The notes under the pieces are model-generated. The model saw only the letters and a list, made by a program, of their open reading frames with translations, was not told the DNA's origin and did not search any database. The position numbers and the translations under genes were made by a program. From an uncultured Luminiphilus sp. (GTDB taxonomy: Bacteria > Pseudomonadota > Gammaproteobacteria > Pseudomonadales > Halieaceae): a DNA stretch of 64,000 nucleotides. Below are positions 27,559 to 40,466 of the stretch, piece by piece (positions within the stretch are counted from its first letter, which is position 1; each line of letters opens with the position of its first letter). The stretch lies in the NCBI GenBank assembly GCA_943787485.1, contig CALSMP010000009.1, positions 1 to 64,000 on the forward strand, in the 5' to 3' direction.

Positions 27559-28002
27559 ATGACAGCGATTGATCGTAGTGCGCTACTTCCCTATGCCGCC
27601 GAGAAACTTTATGACTTGGTCGCCGATATTGAGGCCTATCCCCAGTTTTTGACGGGCTGTGCGGGTTCGGAGATTCTGTCTCGTGACGACACAACGGTGA
27701 CGGCACGCTTGTCCCTCGCCCGCGCGGGCTTGAGTCAAAGCTTCGTGACGCGCAATATCATGACACCCCACGAGCAGATAGAGCTGACCCTAGTGGATGG
27801 CCCCTTTGAACAATTTGCCGGGCGTTGGCACTTTAAGTCTCTGGCGCCAGAGGCATGTAAAGTTTCGCTATCGCTGGTCTTTGAGTTACGCAGCGGCTTG
27901 ATCGGTGCCGCTGCGGGCCGCTTGTTTGATCGGGTGGCGCTGGATATGGTGGACGCAGTGGTCAGGCGTGCGGAGTCAGTTTATGGAAAGGCATCCCTAT
28001 GA
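27559..28002 (+). CDS. ratA: RatA / COQ10-type START-domain protein
   Basis: 147 residues of the polyketide-cyclase/START family (SAVLLPYAAEKLYDLVADIEAYP-type start, later GPFEQFAGRWHF). E. coli RatA inhibits 70S ribosome association, and mitochondrial COQ10 relatives bind ubiquinone; the sequence does not separate these roles. It starts nine bases after the symporter stop and overlaps rnfH (ATGA), the standard ratA-rnfH pair. Confidence 0.93.
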   Translation: MTAIDRSALLPYAAEKLYDLVADIEAYPQFLTGCAGSEILSRDDTTVTARLSLARAGLSQSFVTRNIMTPHEQIELTLVDGPFEQFAGRWHFKSLAPEACKVSLSLVFELRSGLIGAAAGRLFDRVALDMVDAVVRRAESVYGKASL

Positions 28003-28313
28003 GCGAGCTTATTAACGTCGAAGTCGCCTACGCGCTCCCCGACAAACAGCTGATTAAGGCCTTGGAGGTCCCCGTCGGGACCAGCGCGATCGATGCCGTC
28101 AGGCTCTCGGGGATCGATGGGGACTTTGACGATTTGACCCTGGAACCGACTCTGCAGGTGGGTATCTTCGGCAAGGCGATCAAGGCTGATCAACCCCTTC
28201 AGGCAGGGGATAGGGTTGAAATTTATCGACCGCTGCAGGTGGATCCCAAGGAGGTGAGAAAACGGCGAGCGGCCGAGGCAAAGGAACGACGTGCCGCGGA
28301 AGAGGGCCCTTAA
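27999..28313 (+). CDS. rnfH: RnfH/RatB ubiquitin-fold protein
   Basis: 104 residues of the UPF0125/RnfH beta-grasp family: INVEVAYALPDKQ, LQVGIFGKAIKADQPLQAGDRVEIYRPL and a basic tail rich in Arg/Lys/Glu. The function is not well defined. It overlaps ratA by four bases. Its TAA stop lies in the same TTAA as the stop of convergent bamE. Confidence 0.93.
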   Translation: MSELINVEVAYALPDKQLIKALEVPVGTSAIDAVRLSGIDGDFDDLTLEPTLQVGIFGKAIKADQPLQAGDRVEIYRPLQVDPKEVRKRRAAEAKERRAAEEGP

Positions 28314-28696
28314 GCTTCCTCGCTGGCTTCTTCGTCAGCATTCTTTTGTGATTCCCAGTCAGGCGCGTCTGCGCCTTCTACCTCCACCAGCCGATCCCCG
28401 TCAAAAATAACGGTGAGTCGACTCTCGGCAAGGGTTTCCGAGCCGTTGCGATTTAGGTAGCGGTAATCCCAGCGATTGTCGTTAAACGTATCTTCTATGA
28501 GCGGGGTCCCCATCACGAACCTAACCTGCCGCCGGGTCATGCCGGGTTTGAGCTGCTCGATCATCTCTGGGGTGACGATATTGCCTTGCTCAACATCGAT
28601 GCGATAGACACCGGGGAAACCAAAATTCCCGCATCCGGACAGGGTTAAAGCAAGCCAGACGAGGGCCGCGAAAAGAGAAAATCGGCGACAGAGCAT
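28310..28696 (-). CDS. bamE: Outer-membrane assembly lipoprotein BamE
   Basis: 128 residues. A lipoprotein signal peptide ends with the lipobox LSGC (Cys about residue 22). The mature part has the SmpA/OmlA fold landmarks YRIDVEQGNIV, LKPGMTRRQVRFVMGTPL and WDYRY. BamE is a small subunit of the Bam beta-barrel assembly complex. It is divergent from fur, as in many gammaproteobacteria. The acidic tail (EEASEEA) is longer than in E. coli. Confidence 0.95.
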   Translation of the reverse strand: MLCRRFSLFAALVWLALTLSGCGNFGFPGVYRIDVEQGNIVTPEMIEQLKPGMTRRQVRFVMGTPLIEDTFNDNRWDYRYLNRNGSETLAESRLTVIFDGDRLVEVEGADAPDWESQKNADEEASEEA

Positions 28697-28766
28697 GAGC
28701 CTTGGGTTCCACAGCTACACGAAGGCTGTCATGATACCGCAGATTGTCCCTGAGTGAGAGCTACCC

Positions 28767-29180
28767 ATGCCCAGTGAAAATGTCGAGTTACGGCGAGCAG
28801 GACTCAAAGTCACGCTGCCCAGAATCAAAATACTGCAGATTCTGGAGGCCACGGCCGCCAGCGCGGAGCATTTGAGCGCCGAAGACGTCTACCAGCGCCT
28901 GCGTGACATGGGTGAAGATGTGGGATTGGCGACGGTCTATCGGGTGCTTACGCAATTCGAAACAGCGGAACTTGTGACCCGCCATAATTTCGAGGGGGGC
29001 CACTCGGTGTTCGAGCTGTCTTCGGACGATCATCACGATCATATGGTTGATGTCGATACCAATGAGGTCATTGAATTTTTTGACGAGGTTATCGAAAAAC
29101 GCCAGCACGAACTCGCCAACGAGCGGGGTTTTGAAATCATCGACCACTCGTTAGTGCTGTACGTCAGGAAGCGCGACTGA
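28767..29180 (+). CDS. fur: Ferric uptake regulator Fur (cysteine-free)
   Basis: 137 residues. A winged-helix DNA-binding domain (LRRAGLKVTLPRIKIL, VGLATVYRVLTQFE) is followed by the dimerisation domain with the metal-binding cluster DDHHDHMVDVD and ERGFEIIDHSLVLYVRK. Unlike E. coli Fur there is no CxxC pair after HHDH (VDVDT instead), and the protein contains no cysteine at all, so the structural Cys4 zinc site is absent. Regulatory Fe site ligands are kept. It is divergent from bamE, the normal position. Confidence 0.96.
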   Translation: MPSENVELRRAGLKVTLPRIKILQILEATAASAEHLSAEDVYQRLRDMGEDVGLATVYRVLTQFETAELVTRHNFEGGHSVFELSSDDHHDHMVDVDTNEVIEFFDEVIEKRQHELANERGFEIIDHSLVLYVRKRD

Positions 29181-29228
29181 CTACCCATACAGCGGTTAGG
29201 TAGCCAAGGCGCCGCCGATTCAATCGCC

Positions 29229-30881
29229 CTAGGACGCTTCGAGAATCTCTTTGGCGTGACTGCGGGTGTTTTCTGTGATTTTAAGGCCCCCAAGCATGCG
29301 GGCAATTTCCTCCACTCGGTCGCCCGCGGTGAGCACCTCGAGAGTAGTGGATACGCTTTTATCGTCCCCGGATTTACTTACCCGCAGCTGCTGATGACCC
29401 TTGGCGGCGACCTGGGGTAGGTGGGTGACGCACAGCACCTGTGCGCGTTCAGATAACGATCTAAGCAGGGAGCCCACGACCTCCGCGACGGCGCCACCAA
29501 TACCCACGTCGACCTCGTCAAAGATCATGGTCGGCGCGGTTACGCTATCCGCCGCGGCCACTTGCAAGGCTAGGCTGATGCGCGATAACTCGCCGCCCGA
29601 GGCAATCTTGGCAAGAGGACCGGGGCTGCTTCCGGGGTTGGTGCTGATCAGAAAGCTAACCGATTCGGCGCCAGCGGGATGAACAGCGTCATCACGTACG
29701 GTGAGGTCAATGACAAACTGACAGCGCTCCATGGCGAGGGAGCCGAGTATTACCATCACCCGCTCGGCCAATCTTTTCGCTGCTTTTTTACGGGCATTGG
29801 ACAGTTTCTTGGCGGTGGCTTGGTAATGCGACAGGCTGTCTGCAATGGTGCCTTCTAGGGTCTCGAGTTGGGCATCGTCCGCCTGCAGTTCTTCCAGTTC
29901 AGCCGTCAATCGCTCCTGTAGCTCATGAGCCTGCTCGGGCATCACCCGATGTTTCCGCGCAAGGTCGTAAATCTGTTCAAGCCGGCGGCTCACTTCAGAG
30001 AGTCGGCCCGGGTCCAACTCGAGCTTGTCGCTGTAGTGATCGAGCTCGCGTCTCGCCTCATCGAGCTGAATTTCAGCACTGGCCAACATGTCACGGACGT
30101 TTTGGACTTGCTCGCCCTCATGGCGCGCATCATTCATGAGCTGCTTCAGTTTGACGAGCTGCTCGGCGAGTGATTCACAGCCCTCGGCACAGGCCCCCGC
30201 ACTTTCCAGCAGAAAGCCGGCATTACTCAGCTGGCGTTGCTCGGTCTCGAGGTCGAGGAGTTCATTCTCCCCCAGACCGAGCTCCTCGATCTCTCCTACC
30301 TGGTAAAGCAAAAGTTCTCGCTTGGCGTGATCCTCTGCGCTTCGATTTTTCAGTCGCTCCAGCTTGGCGCTGAGATCCAGATACTGCTGAGCATGTGTCG
30401 CGACCTCCGCGGCCAACTCGGTGGCACCGGCGTAATCATCCAAAAGTATTCTCTGGCTGCCTCTGCGTAGCAGAGATTGATGCGCGTGCTGTGAGTGTAT
30501 GTCGACCAACTTCTCGCCCAGTTCGGCGCAGTCCGCCAAGGTAGCTGGCGTGCCGTTGATAAAGGCCTTGGAGCGGCCGTCGGCGCCCACAACTCGGCGC
30601 AACAGGCAGTCGCGATCCCCTGAATCTAGCTCTCTTTCTTCGAGCCAGTGGATCGCGTCCGGAATCTGTTCAAGATCAAAGGTGGCGGTGATATCGGCGC
30701 GCTTGGCGCCAGGCTTTACCGCGCGGGCATCGGCACGATCGCCCACACAGAGTCCCAGAGCGTCCAACATGATGGATTTTCCCGCCCCGGTTTCGCCCGT
30801 AATCGCTGTCATCCCGGCCTCCAGATCGAGGTCGAGGGACTCAACAATGGCGTAATCGCGAATAACGATTTGTTTGAGCAT
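29229..30881 (-). CDS. recN: DNA repair ATPase RecN
   Basis: 550 residues, an SMC-like double-strand-break repair protein. The Walker A motif GETGAGKS lies at about residue 30, a long coiled-coil region fills the middle, and Walker B TMIFDEVDVGIGG with the signature SGGELSRISLALQ lies near the C-terminus. Its length equals that of E. coli RecN. It is divergent from hrcA. nadK, often found beside recN, is not here. A stretch overlapping the start holds no visible LexA box that I can defend. Confidence 0.96.
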   Translation of the reverse strand: MLKQIVIRDYAIVESLDLDLEAGMTAITGETGAGKSIMLDALGLCVGDRADARAVKPGAKRADITATFDLEQIPDAIHWLEERELDSGDRDCLLRRVVGADGRSKAFINGTPATLADCAELGEKLVDIHSQHAHQSLLRRGSQRILLDDYAGATELAAEVATHAQQYLDLSAKLERLKNRSAEDHAKRELLLYQVGEIEELGLGENELLDLETEQRQLSNAGFLLESAGACAEGCESLAEQLVKLKQLMNDARHEGEQVQNVRDMLASAEIQLDEARRELDHYSDKLELDPGRLSEVSRRLEQIYDLARKHRVMPEQAHELQERLTAELEELQADDAQLETLEGTIADSLSHYQATAKKLSNARKKAAKRLAERVMVILGSLAMERCQFVIDLTVRDDAVHPAGAESVSFLISTNPGSSPGPLAKIASGGELSRISLALQVAAADSVTAPTMIFDEVDVGIGGAVAEVVGSLLRSLSERAQVLCVTHLPQVAAKGHQQLRVSKSGDDKSVSTTLEVLTAGDRVEEIARMLGGLKITENTRSHAKEILEAS

Positions 30882-31005
30882 GAGTCTTCCCGGGACTTTC
30901 CTCTCTTATAGCGTACTCTGTTCGGTGGTGGAAAGATCTTAAGCAGTTCTTTGTCCGCCACGCCCGCTGTGGTAATAATGGGGTTCCCAGACCTACAGGG
31001 CCACC

Positions 31006-32040
31006 ATGACCGACGATAAGCTCTCAACTCGCGCCACAGACCTGCTAAGGACCCTCGTGGAGATGCATATCCGGGATGGACAACCCGTAGGGTCCAAGAC
31101 CTTGCACGCACAGACTCAGCTTACCGTCAGCCCCGCCACCATCCGCAACATTATGGCTGACCTGGAAGACAGAGGGCTCCTCGCTTCCCCACATACGTCC
31201 GCCGGGCGGATTCCAACCGCACTGGGTTATCGCTTTTTCGTGGATTCGCTGCTGCAGGTTCAGCCCATGCAAGAGCAGGCGATATCCGCCCTTCGCGAGG
31301 AGCTCAACCCGAATCGTAGCGCCAAAGACTTGGTGCAATCGGCGTCGTCCCTGTTAGCACAAATCACGTCGCAAGCGGGTATTGTGACAGTGCCGCGCCC
31401 CGAGATGAATCAGCTCCGTCAGGTCGAATTCCTGCCCCTTTCAGAGAATAGAGTTCTGGTGATTCTGGTAGTGAATGAGCGCGAGGTACAGAATCGGGTG
31501 ATCGAGCTGACCCGGCCGCTGACCGAGGACCAACTTAAGGCGGCAGCAGATTTGATCAACCAGCGCTACGCGGGTGCCGATCTTGGCGAGGTAAAAGCCC
31601 GCCTGGTGCAGGAAATGGCCGAGGCCCGTGCCCGCATTGATGAATACATGGCTGCAGCGCTGGAACTCGCGAATCGCGCCCTCGAGGATGAAGAGGAGCG
31701 TCAGGAATACGTGGTTGCCGGGGAGAGCTTTTTGTTGGGCCAGGCGGCGCCGGAGGATATGAGCAAGCTCAGAGAACTGTTTGATGCGTTCGAGCGCAAG
31801 CGGGATCTACTCGAGCTCCTGGAGCGCTCCTACCGTGCCCAGGGGGTGCAAATCTTTATTGGCGAGGAAGCCGGCTACGACGTATTTGGCGATTATTCTG
31901 TGGTGACCGCACCCTATGCTCAGGGCAGCCGCACCCTGGGTGTCCTCGGCGTCATAGGCCCTACGCGCATGGCCTACGAACGGGTTATTCCCATGGTAGA
32001 CGTGACCGCCAGGATGCTGAGCGCAGCACTCTCCCGCTAA
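31006..32040 (+). CDS. hrcA: Heat-shock transcriptional repressor HrcA
   Basis: 344 residues. The N-terminal winged helix (RATDLLRTLVEMHIRDGQPVG, VSPATIRNIMADLE, SPHTSAGRIPT) and the GAF-like core are those of HrcA, which represses groESL/dnaK by binding CIRCE operators with GroE help. It precedes grpE-dnaK-dnaJ, as in bacteria that combine HrcA with sigma-32. I find no CIRCE inverted repeat (TTAGCACTC-N9-GAGTGCTAA) near this operon. Confidence 0.95.
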   Translation: MTDDKLSTRATDLLRTLVEMHIRDGQPVGSKTLHAQTQLTVSPATIRNIMADLEDRGLLASPHTSAGRIPTALGYRFFVDSLLQVQPMQEQAISALREELNPNRSAKDLVQSASSLLAQITSQAGIVTVPRPEMNQLRQVEFLPLSENRVLVILVVNEREVQNRVIELTRPLTEDQLKAAADLINQRYAGADLGEVKARLVQEMAEARARIDEYMAAALELANRALEDEEERQEYVVAGESFLLGQAAPEDMSKLRELFDAFERKRDLLELLERSYRAQGVQIFIGEEAGYDVFGDYSVVTAPYAQGSRTLGVLGVIGPTRMAYERVIPMVDVTARMLSAALSR

Positions 32041-32067
32041 AAGGGCTGTTACCCCACCAAAAAGTGG

Positions 32068-32096
32068 GTTGAAAAAGCTGTCTACAGCCCCCAATT
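32068..32096 (+). promoter_or_regulatory. Candidate sigma-32 promoter of grpE
   Basis: GTTGAAA (32068-32074) and CCCCAATT (32089-32096) are separated by 14 bp. The heat-shock sigma-32 consensus is CTTGAAA and CCCCATNT with a 13-15 bp gap; each box differs at one position. It lies about 80 bases before the grpE ATG. Confidence 0.55.
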
Positions 32097-32174
32097 CCCC
32101 CTCAGAGACCGGAAGCGCTCGCTCGGCGAGGCGCCTGCCGATGTATCAGCAGCTATCAATCGAGGAAAAATTCG

Positions 32175-32764
32175 ATGGCGGAGCAGAAGCCAGAGCATAA
32201 CGACGATCCCACGGAAACGCAGTCGACCACTCCCGCCGAGGAGGAGCAGGTGGAAGTTACCGAGGCAGCCACCGCGCCTGAGGACGCAGAGCTCACCTTG
32301 GAAGAAGAAGTGGAGCGACTTGAGGCCGACCTCGCCGAGGCCAAAGACGCGGCGTTGCGGGCGCAGGCCGATGCAGCAAATGTGCAACGGCGTGCCGAGC
32401 AGGACGTGGAAAAAGCGCGCAAGTTTGCGCTGGAGCGTTTTTGCAATGAGTTGCTGCCCGTGGTGGATAACCTCGAACGCGCGCTGGAAGCGGCCGAGGC
32501 TGACGAGGAGATTCTCAAGCCTATAACGGAAGGCGTGGAGCTCACGCTCAAAAGCTTTCTGGATGCGTTGCAGAAGCTTCAGTATCGAGCCGGTATCCCC
32601 GCAGGGTGAGCCCTTTGATCCTCAGTTGCAGCAGGCCATGACGCATGGTGCAGAACGGTGAGGTAGAACCCAACACAGTCATCGCTGTCATGCAGAAGGG
32701 GTACACCCTGAACGGGCGCCTGGTGCGGCCGGCGATGGTGATGGTGAGCAAGAGCCCCGCGTAA
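32175..32764 (+). CDS. grpE: Nucleotide exchange factor GrpE (frameshifted by two extra bases)
   Basis: The acidic N-terminal part and long helix ([18 protein letters not shown]) are GrpE. The frame breaks at 32577 and again at 32644, each repaired by removing one C; the read-through then gives [20 protein letters not shown] and [20 protein letters not shown], the conserved GrpE C-terminus, for 195 residues. GrpE releases ADP from DnaK. An essential-type gene broken this way with an otherwise perfect C-terminus points to sequence error. An ATG with GAGG upstream starts it. Confidence 0.9.
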
Positions 32765-32774
32765 ACGCCGCGCC

Positions 32775-32802
32775 CTTGAAATCGGTCCGAAAGGGCCAAT
32801 AT
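32775..32802 (+). promoter_or_regulatory. Candidate sigma-32 promoter of dnaK
   Basis: CTTGAAA (32775-32781) matches the sigma-32 -35 box exactly, and GCCAATAT (32795-32802) fits CCCCATNT at most positions with a 13-bp gap. It lies between the grpE stop and the dnaK ATG. Confidence 0.55.
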
Positions 32803-32804
32803 AG

Positions 32805-34813
<2,009 letters not shown>

Positions 34814-34817
34814 TTGC

Positions 34818-34844
34818 GTGGCCCATAGCGAAGCTGTGGGCCAC
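34818..34844 (+). terminator. Possible weak terminator after dnaK
   Basis: A 12-bp stem (arms 34818-34829 and 34833-34844, one T-G wobble pair) with a GAA loop begins five bases after the dnaK stop. The downstream tail TTATTC is only partly T-rich, so it may act as a transcript stabiliser or a weak terminator. Confidence 0.45.
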
Positions 34845-34885
34845 TTATTCACCGCCCGGGGCCGGGTGTAACGTGATAAGTTCAG

Positions 34886-34915
34886 CGCGGGCTCACAAGG
34901 CCCGCGTATTTTTTT
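34886..34915 (+). terminator. Rho-independent terminator between dnaK and dnaJ
   Basis: The stem CGCGGGC / GCCCGCG (34886-34892 with 34900-34906) is followed by TATTTTTTT. It is a strong intrinsic terminator by form, so dnaJ probably depends on read-through or its own start. Confidence 0.8.
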
Positions 34916-34951
34916 AAAGGACGTTCGTCGTCCAAGGCAGGCTGGAGAACC

Positions 34952-37754
<2,803 letters not shown>

Positions 37755-37998
37755 CAGCCCCATCGCAAGCCAGAGTAACCGCTGACCTGGTCAGCGCATT
37801 CGTCGCTGCGGCACCGGCAGGCAGTGATTCCTGGGAGGGGCCTTATTTAGCCCCCCAGAGCAGTTTGCCAGTGCCAATTTCAAAGGAGGCTTGCAATACG
37901 CCGTCAACTTCCCTACATTCCGTAGCGTAGAAAAACATACTCAAGGTTCAAAAGCGGCTTCCTTTGTCGTTAGCCGCGCTAGATAAATCGAGGTTGTT

Positions 37999-39177
37999 AT
38001 GGATATTTCTTTTGCACAAGAAGATTTGGCGTTTCGTGATGAGGTGCGAGCGTTTTTCGATGAGCAGTTCGATGACGAGTTAGTGTCGCGCCTTCGATCG
38101 GAGAATTTTAAGGAAGCTATCGTTGACTGGCAGCAGCGCCTCTATAAAAAGGGGTGGATCGCCGCCAACTGGCCAGTCGAGTACGGTGGTACGGGCTGGA
38201 CACCCACACAAAAATACATTTATGAATCAGAGCGGTCCGCCCGCGGTATCCCGGGGGTTATTCCCTTCGGCATCGGGATGGTGGGTCCGATGATTTATCA
38301 GTTCGGCACGCCGGAGCAAAAAGAAAAATTCCTCCCAGGTATTCTCAACAGCGAAGTTTGGTGGTGTCAGGGCTACTCCGAGCCGGGTGCGGGTTCCGAT
38401 CTTGCATCACTCAAGACCAAGGCCGAGTTGGACGGCGATCACTATGTTATCAACGGCGCCAAAATTTGGACCTCCTACGCCCAGTATGCCGACTGGATTT
38501 TTGTTCTGGTGCGAACCAGTAATGAGGGTAAAAAACAGGAAGGCATCACCTTTATCTTGGTGGACATGAAGTCTGAGGGAATCAAGGTGAATCCCATCAT
38601 CGGCATCGACAACGAGCACAACCTCAACGAAGTTGAGTTCAACAACGTACGTGTACCCGCCGAGAACGTTGTCGGCGAGGTCAACAAGGGATGGACGGTA
38701 GCTAAAGCATTGCTCGCTCACGAGCGGACCGGTATTGCCGACGTGGCACAGTCCAAGCGCAATATCCGGTTGATCAAGGAAGCCGCGGCCAAGGAGATCA
38801 ACGGGGGCAGACCTCTGATCGAGGATCCTGGTTTTCAGGCTCGCATCGCGGACCTAGAAATCGAGATTATGGCCTTAGAATTTACGGATCTGCGGACCAT
38901 CGCCGCTATGGCCGCAGGCGGCTTTCCTGGGCCTGAATCTTCCATGCTAAAGATCAAAGGGACCGAGCTCCAACAGGCAACTCAAGAATTACGAATGGAA
39001 CTCGCCGCCTACTATCAGGGCGTATTGCCGAAGTATATGAGTGAAGAAGACCTTGGCCATAGCTTCGGTCCGGAGGCGCGCGTGTCGTATATGTATGGCC
39101 GTGCATCCACCATTTACGGCGGCTCCAATGAAGTTCAGCGCAACATTATTGCCAAGTATGTGCTTGGCCTAGAGTAA
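37999..39177 (+). CDS. Acyl-CoA dehydrogenase, larger partner of a pair
   Basis: 392 residues. FAD-binding and catalytic landmarks include WWCQGYSEPGAGSDLASL and YGRASTIYGGSNEVQRNI. At the position of the medium-chain enzyme's catalytic Glu (IYEGT) there is Gly (IYGGS); a Glu in LLAHERTGIA could serve instead, as in isovaleryl-type and steroid enzymes. It is followed after 18 bases by a second dehydrogenase, which suggests an alpha2beta2 complex. The 244 bp before it hold no gene that I can support. Confidence 0.88.
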   Translation: MDISFAQEDLAFRDEVRAFFDEQFDDELVSRLRSENFKEAIVDWQQRLYKKGWIAANWPVEYGGTGWTPTQKYIYESERSARGIPGVIPFGIGMVGPMIYQFGTPEQKEKFLPGILNSEVWWCQGYSEPGAGSDLASLKTKAELDGDHYVINGAKIWTSYAQYADWIFVLVRTSNEGKKQEGITFILVDMKSEGIKVNPIIGIDNEHNLNEVEFNNVRVPAENVVGEVNKGWTVAKALLAHERTGIADVAQSKRNIRLIKEAAAKEINGGRPLIEDPGFQARIADLEIEIMALEFTDLRTIAAMAAGGFPGPESSMLKIKGTELQQATQELRMELAAYYQGVLPKYMSEEDLGHSFGPEARVSYMYGRASTIYGGSNEVQRNIIAKYVLGLE

Positions 39178-39195
39178 TAGACGGGACAGAACAGC

Positions 39196-40335
39196 ATGAA
39201 TTTTGATCTTACTGAAGAACAGCAAATGATTCGGGACTCTATCGCCCGTTTTGTTCAGGATGATTACGACTGGGATACGCGGCGAGCCATCGCTGCTTCC
39301 GATAGCGGTATGAGTGACAAGGCCTGGTCAACGTTTGCCGAACTTGGCTGGCTCTCCATTCCCTTCTCCGAGGAAGACGGTGGTTTTGGCGGCAATATCG
39401 TCGACACCATGGTGATCATGGAGGAGATTGGAAAAGGCCTGATTATTGAGCCCTATTTTCCGACGGTGGTATTGCTAGGCGGTCTGTTAAAGCGCGCAGG
39501 AAACGAAGCTCAGCGTAGTGCGCTCGTTCCCGGCATTATTGATGGCAGCGTTTTGGGGGCATTTGCTTACCTTGAGCGCCAGAGTCGTTTTGAAATTGCT
39601 GACTGCCTCACCACAGCGAGTTCCGAGGGCGATAGCTACACGATCAACGGCGAAAAAACAGTGGTCTTCAATGGAATGAACGCTAACAAGATTGCTGTGT
39701 TGGCCAGAACGTCGGGATCCCAGAGCGATCGTGACGGGCTTTCCTTGTTTATCGTGGATGCCGACGCAGAGGGCGTTTCGCGGATTGAAGTGCCCATGAT
39801 GGACGGTCAGCGCTGTGCGAATATTCGATTCAACAACGTCAAGGTATCAGCTGACATGCGGCTGGGTGCCGAGGGTGGCGCGATGGAGACTGTTGAGTGT
39901 CTCGTGCGCGAGGCCATTATCGCGCAGTGTGCCGAGGCCGTTGGTTGCATGGGGACCCTCAACGCAAAGACCTTGGAATACACCAAGACCCGCGAGCAAT
40001 TTGGCACGGCGATTGGTTCTTTCCAGTCACTGCAGCATCGTATGGTTGATACTATGATTGCTTACGAGCAAGCCAAATCACTGTTGTTCAAGGCGGTCTG
40101 TGAGTTTAAGGAAGATCCGGTGAGTGCTGATTTGACAGTCAATGCGCTCAAGGTGCTGATCGATCGAAATGGCAAGCGCGTTTACGGTGAGGCAATCCAG
40201 ATGCACGGCGGTATGGGTATTACCGACGAGCTTGATATTGGACACTACGCCAAGCGGCTGATGATGATCATTACGACCTTCGGCGACGCTACGTATCATC
40301 GCGCTCAGTACGCCGCGAAGGCCTACGCTGCGTAG
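39196..40335 (+). CDS. Acyl-CoA dehydrogenase, smaller partner of a pair
   Basis: 379 residues. It has the fold landmarks LTEEQQMIRDSIARF and QMHGGMGITDELDIGHYAKR, but the usual catalytic-Glu segment near the C-terminus reads TTFGDATYHRA. In the actinobacterial steroid enzymes (FadE28/29 type) two unequal subunits of this kind form one heteromer with a single set of catalytic residues. The gene is unmistakably paired with the upstream one and is followed by an intrinsic terminator, so the two form a short operon. The substrate is unknown. Confidence 0.87.
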   Translation: MNFDLTEEQQMIRDSIARFVQDDYDWDTRRAIAASDSGMSDKAWSTFAELGWLSIPFSEEDGGFGGNIVDTMVIMEEIGKGLIIEPYFPTVVLLGGLLKRAGNEAQRSALVPGIIDGSVLGAFAYLERQSRFEIADCLTTASSEGDSYTINGEKTVVFNGMNANKIAVLARTSGSQSDRDGLSLFIVDADAEGVSRIEVPMMDGQRCANIRFNNVKVSADMRLGAEGGAMETVECLVREAIIAQCAEAVGCMGTLNAKTLEYTKTREQFGTAIGSFQSLQHRMVDTMIAYEQAKSLLFKAVCEFKEDPVSADLTVNALKVLIDRNGKRVYGEAIQMHGGMGITDELDIGHYAKRLMMIITTFGDATYHRAQYAAKAYAA

Positions 40336-40354
40336 TCGATGTGGAGTGCTCAAG

Positions 40355-40377
40355 ACCCGCCGTCTGGCGGGTTTTTT
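40355..40377 (+). terminator. Rho-independent terminator of the acyl-CoA dehydrogenase pair
   Basis: The 7-bp stem ACCCGCC / GGCGGGT with a GTCT loop is followed directly by a run of T (TTTTTTG). It begins 20 bases after the second dehydrogenase stop. Confidence 0.85.
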
Positions 40378-40466
40378 GTACCCGATATGAACGTCAGCGC
40401 TTGTGCGATAAACTCGCGGGCCGATCATGCCTCCTCTATGGGGGCTTCAGACCCTGAGAGCAGGCA

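Noticed and set aside
32053-32068. CCCAC/GTGGG hairpin just after hrcA as a terminator
   Set aside because: Only 5 bp of stem and no T-run follow it, and its right arm borders the sigma-32-like -35 box.
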